Source: Clostridia bacterium (lineage in GTDB: Bacteria > Bacillota > Clostridia > Oscillospirales > CAG-272). Taken from it: a stretch of 13,078 nt of DNA. Location of the stretch: NCBI GenBank assembly GCA_017455945.1, contig JAFTLM010000294.1, positions 1 to 13,078 on the forward strand. Direction: 5' to 3'. The number at the start of each line of letters is the position of its first letter. The first letter of the stretch is position 1. The translations under genes were made by a program, and so were the position numbers. Under the pieces are notes generated by a model that did not search any database, had not been told where the DNA came from, and worked only from the letters and a program-made list of their open reading frames with translations. Of the stretch, positions 6,346 to 12,742 are shown one piece after another.

Positions 6346-7284
6346 TTACTCCTCCTTTATGAGCATAAGTATTTCGGCTGCGGTGTCTATCAATTCACCT
6401 AATACTTCACGCAATTTTTCTTTTGCTCGATCTGAAACAACCTCTGCGTCGATATTCTTTTGAGCGCGTTTTATAGAGCTAGTCCACGAAGGCACTGTAA
6501 GGGATAATTCAACGGCAGGTGCATCGGGGTCAAACGCAGGCATATCCTTTACGGATGGTCTTGCCGGGATAGGGGGAGCTGCTGAAGAATTTTTCGGAGG
6601 TCTGCCTCGGTGCGCTTGGTTCATTTGTATGTGGTAAGGTTTCTGTTCCGCCCCAAAGTCGGCTCTTCGGAGGTCTGTAGGAGATAACTTTGAAAGCTCT
6701 ACGACCCTTTGATGCGACAATTTCAATCTGCCTGCGAGGATTTTGGGGAGTATTTCAGGGTACTTCGACCCAATGGTCAAAAGTGCCTTTGTATAGATAG
6801 CATATTTCTGTACAGTTGCGTGGGTTACTTGGTTTTCATCCGCAATCCGCTGCGCCGTGGTGTGTCTTGTCGGAGACTCCCGGTACTCAACACCATCAAG
6901 GGAAAGGTTATCTGCTCGGCTATGCCAACTCGAATATCCACGGGGATGTGTGCTGTGGAGGTATTTCTCCGCTTCATACTGCATTCCGATGAGGAACTTT
7001 CGTGTTTCAAAGGTCAAATCTCTGCGGAGAAGTTGCTTTTTGCAGACAAATGCATAGGCGGCTTCTTTACAGGAAAAACGCATCTCTTTGACGTTGTAGG
7101 GGATGTCGTGGCGCAAGCAAATCTCATACCGCGTCATACCATCGATTATGTATCCGTTCCAAGTGATAATAGGCTCGGTACAACCTTCCGCTAGGAGCTT
7201 TTCCTCAAGGGCAAGATACTCCTTCTTTGTGTAAGGACTTATTAGGTTGATAAAATCCTTATTTATCTGTAATCGCATATTCAT
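6346..7284 (-). CDS. ParB-type DNA-binding protein with HTH and AT-hook
   Basis: A 312-residue protein. The ParB N-terminal domain (about 5-90) carries EPIITWNGYIIDGMTRYEIC, in which DGMTRYE matches the ParB nucleotide-binding motif DGHTRYE. A helix-turn-helix region follows (about 140-200, TTAQRIADENQVTHATVQKY then LKLSHQRVVELSKL). HRGRPPK (225-231) is an AT-hook core, and after a proline-rich linker the end (about 270-312) is a predicted helix that may dimerise. GAGG is followed by three in-frame ATGs; the second (7284) is best spaced, at 8 bases, while 7290 is possible. ParB family proteins bind DNA and load along it, often using CTP, for partitioning or gene control. No ParA is visible here, so partition in the classical sense is doubtful. 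Confidence 0.8.
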   Translation of the reverse strand: MNMRLQINKDFINLISPYTKKEYLALEEKLLAEGCTEPIITWNGYIIDGMTRYEICLRHDIPYNVKEMRFSCKEAAYAFVCKKQLLRRDLTFETRKFLIGMQYEAEKYLHSTHPRGYSSWHSRADNLSLDGVEYRESPTRHTTAQRIADENQVTHATVQKYAIYTKALLTIGSKYPEILPKILAGRLKLSHQRVVELSKLSPTDLRRADFGAEQKPYHIQMNQAHRGRPPKNSSAAPPIPARPSVKDMPAFDPDAPAVELSLTVPSWTSSIKRAQKNIDAEVVSDRAKEKLREVLGELIDTAAEILMLIKEE

Positions 7285-7294
7285 AAGCATATCC

Positions 7295-7669
7295 TCAATT
7301 TTCCACTCGCTGTATGGTATCCATTGCGAATACCGCCATACGTTGCGTTTCTATTATTTTTCCTAACATACGATACGTTCCGTTTGCTTCAAGCCCTCCC
7401 ACAACACTGCAAAGTTCTTTTATGAAAGAGCAACTGTATATCTCGCAAGAATTGTCGGGACCGAGCATTTCGGAATTTACCCTATATGACTGGTCACCAG
7501 ACATCACCTTATCCACGCACTTAACTGCCACGATGCGACGAGTAGTGCTGACGAGCAATTGAATGTACATCGGGTCGCCAAGAGCGTGGAGGGTGGATTT
7601 ATATATTCGTATCCTATGCTTTTTGGGGTCGATAGACATTATCGTTCCCGTTTGTATTGAATCGGTCAT
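7295..7669 (-). CDS. Small recombinase-accessory-domain protein, 124 aa
   Basis: A 124-residue protein starting MTDSIQTGTIMSID. AAGGAG before this ATG and the neighbouring stop at 7671 set the start; an upstream ATG at 7708 has no such site. Residues about 10-54 (KHRIRIYKSTLHALGDPMYI, then QLLVSTTRRIVAVKCVDK) match in pattern the C-terminal region of the downstream-type recombinase at 8377-10287 (IKFNTDCIRKLG, YVELLVNPITKKLAIRPTDK). Residues about 80-118 (SFIKELCSVVGG through MAVFAMDTI) match the second half of that region. The fold is reminiscent of AbrB-like or related beta-hairpin modules, but I do not recognise a named family. It likely binds DNA or a partner in the recombinase complex; this is inference from the shared domain and operon position. 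Confidence 0.72.
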   Translation of the reverse strand: MTDSIQTGTIMSIDPKKHRIRIYKSTLHALGDPMYIQLLVSTTRRIVAVKCVDKVMSGDQSYRVNSEMLGPDNSCEIYSCSFIKELCSVVGGLEANGTYRMLGKIIETQRMAVFAMDTIQRVEN

Positions 7670-7670
7670 A

Positions 7671-8390
7671 CTATTCTCCTTCTGTGGATACAGGTGCAGG
7701 CAGAACAACGGGAGCTTCTTCCTTTACTGCAGTCGTATCCTTAATTGCGTAAACGGCATAGCCGTCAAAGATATTAATCTGCATCGATTGCTTGTGAACG
7801 TTATACGGCAAACCGAACTGTGTCTGCCACTCCGAGGGAAACACGGGAGTTCTGGATGTTTTCGGCTTCTGTCCCTCAACAAAGGTACGCTCGTACATTT
7901 CGGGTGCGTTGAGGTCAAAAACGATTAAGTATTCGCCGTTGGAGTGCATCAAACGACCGAGCAGCTTATAACGGTATTTTGGATTCCACTCCATCATAGA
8001 CACGATTTTTGCAAAGAAAGGTTTACAGGTGATAGGTCTAGGCTTACGTTTGCCTTTGGACGGGTTCACCCATAGGTATGCATCCTTTGCGCCTTCTTCG
8101 CAAGGGCGGAGGGCGAGGATTTTATCCTTTTGGTTTACCAGAACTTGTGCAAAATCGAACTGTGGGAATTTAGCAAGGCAAGCCATATTGACTTGAAATT
8201 TGAAATCCGAGAAGGTGATGGACGGCTCACGCATATGCGCAAAAAACTCACGTCTTACCACTTGGAAATCATCAAAATTAAAATCTTCGAGTTCGAGGAT
8301 TTCATCTCCCTCCGCAAGTGCGGGTGCATTCGTGGCGGAAGCGGAGAGACTAGCTCCATCCACGGTTTTTAACTGTTCAGATTGATTCAT
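7671..8390 (-). CDS. Stand-alone copy of the recombinase C-terminal domain, 239 aa
   Basis: A 239-residue protein. After a low-complexity N-terminus (1-35), residues about 40-207 align along their length with residues about 400-581 of the adjacent recombinase. Shared blocks are DFQVVRREFF with GFEVARAEFF, VLVNQKDKILALRP with LLVNPITKKLAIRP, EWNPKYRYKLLG with GWNPEYKYKING, VFDLNAPEMY with IFDAADCETY, and EWQTQFGLPYNVH with EWLSSFGKPYYFH. The catalytic serine domain is absent, so it cannot cut DNA by itself. GAGGAGGT sets the start, which overlaps the recombinase by 14 bases and implies coupled translation. Likely origin: duplication of the recombinase tail, kept as a separate subunit that may compete with or assist the recombinase. 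The function is not known. Confidence 0.8.
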   Translation of the reverse strand: MNQSEQLKTVDGASLSASATNAPALAEGDEILELEDFNFDDFQVVRREFFAHMREPSITFSDFKFQVNMACLAKFPQFDFAQVLVNQKDKILALRPCEEGAKDAYLWVNPSKGKRKPRPITCKPFFAKIVSMMEWNPKYRYKLLGRLMHSNGEYLIVFDLNAPEMYERTFVEGQKPKTSRTPVFPSEWQTQFGLPYNVHKQSMQINIFDGYAVYAIKDTTAVKEEAPVVLPAPVSTEGE

Positions 8391-10287
8391 CGGTTACCTC
8401 CTCGAGTGATATACCACTCAATTCTTGTCTTATGTATTTGCGAAGTTCCTCAAAGGGGGTAACGTTAATTCGTTTTCCCGTTTCAAAGAGTTGGCCTTGT
8501 ATTCGCAATTGCCAATCTAGCTCGCTTTGGTTCTCAAGTTCCTCAACCGAGCGTTCGTGAAAATAATAGGGTTTTCCAAAGGAGGACAACCATTCCTCTG
8601 GATAACCTTTTATGTAGTTGCCTTTGGTGGATAAGGGTTCTATGGATGCGGTGCCGTCTTCGGTGGTTTCTTGCCTCGGTATCATATAGGACTTGAAATA
8701 AGTCTCGCAATCCGCTGCGTCAAAAATGAAAACAACCTCGCCATCCTTTTCGTAGATAGCACCATTGATTTTGTATTTGTATTCAGGATTCCAACCGAAA
8801 AGTCGGTAGAGGGTGTCGAAGAAAGCCGATGCCGGGATGTCCTTGGGATAGTAAACCTTATACGAGAGATTGGAGCAATACACCCCTTGGCGATTATTCT
8901 TATCCGTTGGGCGGATTGCTAGCTTCTTGGTAATAGGGTTTACAAGCAACTCCACATAATTTTTCGCACCTAGTTTACGTATGCAATCGGTGTTGAATTT
9001 AATCTTTTTATTCGCAAAGGTGACATAGGGGCGGTGGGGCGTGTCAAAAAACTCGGCACGAGCTACCTCAAAGCCACGAAGGTCAAAGTCCCCGGCTGAT
9101 ACTTCAATCTCGATTTCGGAGGGCGGAGGTGCAACCGTGGCAGTAGCCTCTTCGATATTATCGTAAACACTAACGGCGGCTTGGAAGTAGTCACCCTCTT
9201 TAAAGTTTGCCCATCGAGGGTGGATGCCGACAAAACCTTTTAGAATACCACTGTCGATAACTCGCAGTTCAGGAAGAAAAGCTCGATTGCCGTACCTTGC
9301 GTTTTCAATCATATGCTGAACGGCTATGTAGTCCGCTTTGGAAACGATAGCCTCGTGGTGATTGGAATAGTGGCTCTGCGGTCGGTCACCTTTGTTTATC
9401 AAGGTTCGGTGCGTTCGGAAATTCTCTGTATATGTTTTGCGCGTCAATACATCTCCGCAGTGGCGCTCATTTCGCAGAATTTGAATAATGCTGCTTGATG
9501 TCCACTTGGTGGTGTTGCCGAGATAGGACTTACGCTCAAGGGCAATAAAGGCTTTTGCGATTTGTGCCGAGGAGTAGCCGAACAGATACATATAAAAGGC
9601 TAGCTTGACCGTGGGGGCTTCGTCTGGGTTGACGACAAGGTTGCCGTCCGCATCGTGGGAGAACCCTAGCAATTTTGGGGTCAAAGGCAAGCCGTGGTCA
9701 AGTCGCATACGCAGTGAGCTTTCCATACTACGGCTACGGGTGTGGGACTCTTCTTCCGCCATTGTCGCCACGAAGGAGAGAGCCATAGAAGAATCCTCGT
9801 TAAGGGAGAAGATTGCCTCAGACTCAAAAAATACGCCAATGGCAGGCTTCCTTTCGGCAAGCTCACGAACAATACCTATGAAGTCATATTGGTTTCTTGC
9901 AAAACGGGATACGCTCTTTGTAATGATAAGGGTGAGCTTGCCCGCTTTGGCATCGGCAATCATCTGCTTGAAAGCCTCACGGTTCTTAAGGGATGTACCG
10001 CTGATACCCTCGTCCGCATAAATCTTGACGAGAGTCCAATTGGGGTGGTGGGAGACATACTCTTCGTAGTATTTTTTCTGAAGCTCGAAAGAGGTCGTTT
10101 GCCTCACATCCTCGGTGGATACACGAACATAAATACCGACAAGCTGCGGAGTTTCGACATCGTAAAAATCTGCCTTCTTCTTTTCGGGTATGTACTCATA
10201 ATTTTCGGGATCGATTTCCACACGCATACGACGGCGGACTTTTTCCTTTTGCTCGTGTTTGCTATTGCGTTTTTCAACGTCAATCAT
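8377..10287 (-). CDS. Large serine recombinase 3 with unusual C-terminus, 636 aa
   Basis: An intact serine recombinase by its N-terminal part: YVRVS with nucleophile S57 and R55, DEGISGT at 92-98, and SRFARN with R128 and R131. The recombinase domain spans about 200-330 (KLLGFSHDADGNLVVNPDE onwards). The zinc ribbon expected next is missing: there is no CxxC, and the place is taken by LRVIDSGILKGFVGIHPRW (341-359). The remaining part (about 400-590) is a domain shared with the next two genes. A basic, charged N-terminal extension (about 1-48) precedes the catalytic domain. AAGGAGG five bases before ATG at 10287 sets the start; an ATG at 10311 is unsupported. It overlaps the dead recombinase gene by 8 bases. 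It presumably recombines DNA together with that partner. Confidence 0.92.
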   Translation of the reverse strand: MIDVEKRNSKHEQKEKVRRRMRVEIDPENYEYIPEKKKADFYDVETPQLVGIYVRVSTEDVRQTTSFELQKKYYEEYVSHHPNWTLVKIYADEGISGTSLKNREAFKQMIADAKAGKLTLIITKSVSRFARNQYDFIGIVRELAERKPAIGVFFESEAIFSLNEDSSMALSFVATMAEEESHTRSRSMESSLRMRLDHGLPLTPKLLGFSHDADGNLVVNPDEAPTVKLAFYMYLFGYSSAQIAKAFIALERKSYLGNTTKWTSSSIIQILRNERHCGDVLTRKTYTENFRTHRTLINKGDRPQSHYSNHHEAIVSKADYIAVQHMIENARYGNRAFLPELRVIDSGILKGFVGIHPRWANFKEGDYFQAAVSVYDNIEEATATVAPPPSEIEIEVSAGDFDLRGFEVARAEFFDTPHRPYVTFANKKIKFNTDCIRKLGAKNYVELLVNPITKKLAIRPTDKNNRQGVYCSNLSYKVYYPKDIPASAFFDTLYRLFGWNPEYKYKINGAIYEKDGEVVFIFDAADCETYFKSYMIPRQETTEDGTASIEPLSTKGNYIKGYPEEWLSSFGKPYYFHERSVEELENQSELDWQLRIQGQLFETGKRINVTPFEELRKYIRQELSGISLEEVTDESI

Positions 10288-10879
10288 CACTGCCTCCTTC
10301 TGCTTCATCAAGCATTTTTACTTCCGGGGGCGGCAAGAAGAAAGTATCTCTTAGGTCTTCTTGGTAGTAGTGAGCAAGGGTGAAAATATCCTCGGAAATG
10401 AAGTACATCCCCACGGGCGGATTTTGAGCAGCAAGGATACGGGCGCAGAAAGCAATTTCATAAGGCTTTTTAGATACGTTCGATACCTTTTGTGTAATGA
10501 TAAGGTCTACTTTACCTTCCATACAGTCCGTTAGCAGACGACTCCATTCCTTTGCGTTTTCCATATTTGGGGGAGATGCACCCTCGTCAATGTAAAAGTC
10601 CACAAGCTCCCAATTTGGGCAGAGGGATAAGGTGTCCTTGAAATCTTGAATGTGGTATGCAAGGTAGTTCTCGTGCTTGGTTTGATTGAAATAACGGATA
10701 TAAACACCTACACGGAAGTGGTGTGCGGTGTTGGGGCGTTCGTGCCGTATGTTCTGCAACCACGCTTTATGTTCCGCTATCTTTTGTGCTTGTTCGGAAT
10801 TTGCACCGAACACCGTGGAGAACTTTTGAGCCTCCCCAATTTGCATTAATCGCTCATAAACCTCAACCTCATTGCTCAT
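10280..10879 (-). CDS. Catalytically dead, truncated serine-recombinase-like protein
   Basis: A 199-residue protein whose residues about 57-175 follow the catalytic domain of recombinase 3: VGVYIR with VGIYVR, PNWELVDFYIDEGAS with PNWTLVKIYADEGIS, KVDLIITQKVS with KLTLIITKSVS, and PPVGMYFISEDIFTL with PAIGVFFESEAIFSL. The key residues are lost: the nucleophile serine is F64 (YIRYF for YVRVS) and the arginines of SRFARN are replaced (SNVSKK, N and K). The long helix and all DNA-binding domains are absent; the protein ends in an acidic tail. An N-terminal helical extension (1-55) is added. GGAGG sets the start. Lack of frameshifts or internal stops, plus coupling to recombinase 3, argues for a kept regulatory or structural subunit rather than decay. 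Confidence 0.85.
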   Translation of the reverse strand: MSNEVEVYERLMQIGEAQKFSTVFGANSEQAQKIAEHKAWLQNIRHERPNTAHHFRVGVYIRYFNQTKHENYLAYHIQDFKDTLSLCPNWELVDFYIDEGASPPNMENAKEWSRLLTDCMEGKVDLIITQKVSNVSKKPYEIAFCARILAAQNPPVGMYFISEDIFTLAHYYQEDLRDTFFLPPPEVKMLDEAEGGSDD

Positions 10880-10911
10880 ATTCTTTTGCCTCCATAGTTA
10901 TAGTCGCAAAC

Positions 10912-10966
10912 ATTATAAATGCTTTTTCGACAAAAAGCCATAGACCGCCAGTCAGTATCTTGACTG
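10912..10966 (-). promoter_or_regulatory. Promoter/operator region of the six-gene operon
   Basis: TATAAT on the - strand (10917-10912) lies 33 bases ahead of the first gene; the expected -35 position (TGGCTT) is poor, suggesting activation. Two perfect inverted repeats lie just upstream: GCTTTTT-CGAC-AAAAAGC (10921-10938), inside the -10/-35 spacer, and CAGTCA-N6-TGACTG (10949-10966). Either could be an operator or a recombinase binding site. Confidence 0.42.
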
Positions 10967-11002
10967 CTAGTACATAAAACGCAAAAAAATCTTGAAGGCA
11001 AT

Positions 11003-11030
11003 AAAAAAAGAGTGGGCGCAACACCCACTC
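11003..11030 (-). terminator. Terminator of the - strand XRE gene
   Basis: GAGTGGG (11010-11016) pairs with CCCACTC (11024-11030). On the - strand it is followed by seven T residues (11009-11003). It ends the XRE transcript three bases after the stop codon, so the six-gene operon needs its own promoter downstream. Confidence 0.85.
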
Positions 11031-11032
11031 CG

Positions 11033-11392
11033 TTAGTCATCGTATTCAGTTTTGTTGGTTCGCATCGTTGTTTTTAACTCACGAACGATTTTGAGAATTG
11101 CCTCCACCTCTGTCGGTGTGCAATCACCTAAAAGCTCGGCAAATTCCTTCTGGTAGATTCGGTTCACCTCGGGTACATCCGGGCGGAGAATCTCATCAGC
11201 GGAAACCTGCAACGCTTCAACTATTCTGCAGAAGGTTGTAAGGAGCATTTCCTTCTTCCCAAGCTCGATATCACTGATATGGGGCAAGGAAACGTGGGCT
11301 TCAAAAGCAAGGTCTGCTTGACTCATTTTATTGGCAAGACGTGCAGCCCTAATTCGCTGACCGACTTTATATTCTAAACTATTCTCATCCAT
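11033..11392 (-). CDS. XRE-family repressor A
   Basis: A 119-residue protein with a Cro/C1-type helix-turn-helix at about 9-65 (VGQRIRAARLANKMSQADLA, SLPHISDIELG, LTTFCRIVEALQVSADEIL) and a C-terminal helical part (about 75-110, EFAELLGDCTPTEVEAILKIVRELK) that probably dimerises. GGAGGT upstream of ATG sets the start. It is a full-length paralogue of the divergent XRE gene at 11538-11888. Small XRE proteins of this kind are common in Clostridia and usually repress their own and neighbouring promoters. It sits just upstream of the six-gene recombinase operon on the same strand, so it may control it. Its own terminator shows that it is not co-transcribed with that operon by default. Confidence 0.88.
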   Translation of the reverse strand: MDENSLEYKVGQRIRAARLANKMSQADLAFEAHVSLPHISDIELGKKEMLLTTFCRIVEALQVSADEILRPDVPEVNRIYQKEFAELLGDCTPTEVEAILKIVRELKTTMRTNKTEYDD

Positions 11393-11409
11393 TGTGGCGC
11401 ACCTCCATA

Positions 11410-11501
11410 AGCCGTAGGCTATATTTATGTCTATAGTTTATCATTTTCTGGCGATAATTAAAATCTACGGCTGACGATTTAATCGTCTGTGGACTATAAT
11501 A
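11410..11501. promoter_or_regulatory. Divergent XRE control region with repeated CTRYGG motif
   Basis: For the + gene: TATAAT at 11495-11500 with a weak -35 (CTGACG, 11471-11476, 18-base spacing). CTACGGCT occurs as exact inverted copies at 11410-11417 (- strand) and 11465-11472 (+), with related CTGTGGAC at 11487-11494. A perfect 7-base inverted repeat, GACGATT-T-AATCGTC (11473-11487), overlaps the -35 box. These look like operators of the two XRE proteins. The - promoter could not be fixed. Confidence 0.5.
11487..11501 (+). repeat. Direct repeat upstream of repressor B, copy 1
   Basis: CTGTGGACTATAATA, 14 of 15 bases identical to 11890-11904. It contains the -10 box of repressor B. Confidence 0.6.
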
Positions 11502-11537
11502 AATTATAGAAAATTTATTTTTTATGGAGGTTTTGAT

Positions 11538-11888
11538 ATGAAACTTGACTATTTGATTGTTGGACAGCGGATACGCGCAATTAGAAAAAGGCAGAAGATG
11601 TCGCAAGCCACTCTTTCGGAAAAAGCGAATGTTGACCCCACGTACATATGCTATATCGAAAACGGCACACGGTGTATGAGCCTTGAAACGCTCGTGTCAG
11701 TAGCAAATGCTCTCGGGGTTACCGCCGATGCGCTTTTATGCGACTCGCTTGATAATCAGCTTAATGCCTGCGTGGCGGAACTTGAATACATATTGAAAGA
11801 TTGTACAAATTACGAGCGTCGGCTTCTTCTCGATGCGGTTCGTGGTCTTAAGCAATCTTTGAAGGATAATTACTATCTCAAAAAATAG
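11538..11888 (+). CDS. XRE-family repressor B
   Basis: A 116-residue protein with a Cro/C1-type helix-turn-helix at about 7-66 (IVGQRIRAIRKRQKMSQATL, PTYICYIENG, LETLVSVANALGVTADALL) and a C-terminal helical part (ELEYILKDCTNYERRLLLDA, about 80-99). It matches repressor A along its whole length, including the KDCT/GDCT turn before the last helices, so the two arose by duplication. They differ in the recognition helix region (PTYICYIENG against LPHISDIELG), suggesting different or partly overlapping operators. GGAGG about 8 bases ahead of ATG sets the start. It is divergent from repressor A across 145 bases. No terminator lies between it and the SLOG gene, although that gene has its own promoter. 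Confidence 0.88.
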   Translation: MKLDYLIVGQRIRAIRKRQKMSQATLSEKANVDPTYICYIENGTRCMSLETLVSVANALGVTADALLCDSLDNQLNACVAELEYILKDCTNYERRLLLDAVRGLKQSLKDNYYLKK

Positions 11889-11889
11889 C

Positions 11890-11904
11890 CTGCGGACTAT
11901 AATA
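11890..11904 (+). repeat. Direct repeat downstream of repressor B, copy 2
   Basis: CTGCGGACTATAATA begins two bases after the stop of repressor B. It lies just ahead of the SLOG gene promoter and could let repressor B act there as well. Confidence 0.6.
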
Positions 11905-11909
11905 TTTTA

Positions 11910-11938
11910 TTGAAAAAGCAAAATATATATGCTATAAT
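11910..11938 (+). promoter_or_regulatory. Promoter of the SLOG-family gene
   Basis: TTGAAA at 11910-11915, 17-base spacer, TATAAT at 11933-11938 with TG one base upstream (extended -10). A perfect 10-base palindrome, CATCATGATG (11949-11958), follows the expected start point and abuts the ribosome binding site; it may be an operator. Confidence 0.75.
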
Positions 11939-11971
11939 TGATAAAACACATCATGATGGGAGAATTTACAA

Positions 11972-12544
11972 ATGGCTGAAAAACGATGCTGTTTTATTGG
12001 ACATCGAACTATCGAAGAGTCGGAGGAATTATTTACGCTACTTCGAGATACGATAAAGCGACTCATCCTTGAAGAGGGGGTGCGCTATTTTCTTTTTGGA
12101 AGCCGAAGCGAATTCGATGACCTCTGCCACCGCATTGTTACGGAATTTCAGCAAGAGTTTCCGAACATCGTGCGTGTTGCATACACCCGGCGCAGCGAGT
12201 ATGCCGTGAAGGCGGAAGAAAAAGAAAAGATGGAACGCTCGTGGGCTTCGGTTCTTAAGACAGAGGTCAAGCTCAAGGACTACGATGCCGAGGTTCAGTC
12301 TGATAGGGTTTTCTCGGCGGGAAAAGCATCCTATGTTGAACGTAACTATGAAATGATTGACGACAGCGATTTTTGCGTTTTCTACTACAATGAAGCCTAT
12401 CTCCCCCCAAGGCGTAAACGTTCAAAGAGAGATTTAAGTACCTACCAACCGAAAAGCGGTACTCGTCTTGCGTATGAATATGCGATTCGGAAGAGTCAAG
12501 ATAGTGCGAAAATTGTTATTAACACCTATATTTCCGATAATTAA
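11972..12544 (+). CDS. SLOG-family protein (DUF1273-like)
   Basis: A 190-residue protein with the Rossmann-like pattern of the SLOG/YpsA group: RCCFIGHRTI at the N-terminus (5-14), LFGSRSEFDDLC (41-52) as the second binding loop, KASYVERNYEMIDDSDFCVF (118-137) and KSGTRLAYEYAI (161-172). SLOG proteins bind nucleotides or nucleotide-derived signals; stand-alone DUF1273-type members occur in chromosomes, phages and mobile elements and their function is mostly unsettled. GGGAG at 11958-11962 supports the start. The region between 143 and 160 is unusually basic (PRRKRSKRD), which may contact nucleic acid. It follows repressor B by 83 bases but has its own strong promoter. No effector gene characteristic of a known SLOG defence system is next to it. 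Confidence 0.83.
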   Translation: MAEKRCCFIGHRTIEESEELFTLLRDTIKRLILEEGVRYFLFGSRSEFDDLCHRIVTEFQQEFPNIVRVAYTRRSEYAVKAEEKEKMERSWASVLKTEVKLKDYDAEVQSDRVFSAGKASYVERNYEMIDDSDFCVFYYNEAYLPPRRKRSKRDLSTYQPKSGTRLAYEYAIRKSQDSAKIVINTYISDN

Positions 12545-12588
12545 TGCATAAAAGATACTACATTCGCACGCAAAACGCCTGAAAACTA

Positions 12589-12617
12589 TTGAATTTTAAA
12601 TAAAAATATGCTATACT
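12589..12617 (+). promoter_or_regulatory. Promoter of the 30-residue peptide unit
   Basis: TTGAAT at 12589-12594, 17-base spacer, TATACT at 12612-12617 with TG one base upstream; a second possible -10, TATAAT, overlaps at 12617-12622. The layout (ATTGAA, then ATATGCTATA) closely resembles the SLOG gene promoter. Confidence 0.7.
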
Positions 12618-12649
12618 ATAATTGGAAAATTATCGAAAGGGGTTACAGT

Positions 12650-12742
12650 ATGTCAAAAGAGCGACAAAGTCTTTTTGATACACCTCTGGGCGTATTGTTC
12701 GGCTCGCCCCCTTCCGAACGCACTTTTATAAAAAATCATTGA
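12650..12742 (+). CDS. 30-residue peptide, possible leader peptide
   Basis: A short open frame, starting MSKERQSLFDTPLGVLF and ending TFIKNH, with a good ribosome binding site (AAAGGGG about 7 bases before ATG) and a strong promoter. Its stop codon touches the first arm of a terminator-like hairpin, and the next gene starts 63 bases later with no promoter of its own that I can see. This layout fits a leader peptide that controls transcription into the next gene, though it could also be a free small protein. It contains a Pro-Pro pair (GSPPSER, residues 19-25) but no run of one amino acid that would name an inducing signal. I do not recognise the sequence. Confidence 0.5.
   Translation: MSKERQSLFDTPLGVLFGSPPSERTFIKNH

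Noticed and set aside
9742..10383. A 213-codon open frame on the + strand
   Set aside because: It lies opposite recombinase 3 and the dead recombinase; it has no family-like sequence and arises from the codon bias of the genes on the other strand.
10280..10879. Calling the short recombinase-like gene a pseudogene
   Set aside because: It has a good start site, no frameshift or internal stop, an extra N-terminal helix region and coupled translation with recombinase 3, so it looks maintained.
5443..10905. TTATAGTC shared at 5443-5450 and 10898-10905 as possible direct-repeat attachment sites around the six-gene operon
   Set aside because: Only 8 bases match, flanks diverge at once, and the same string recurs in reverse at other promoters in the window (as GACTATAA).
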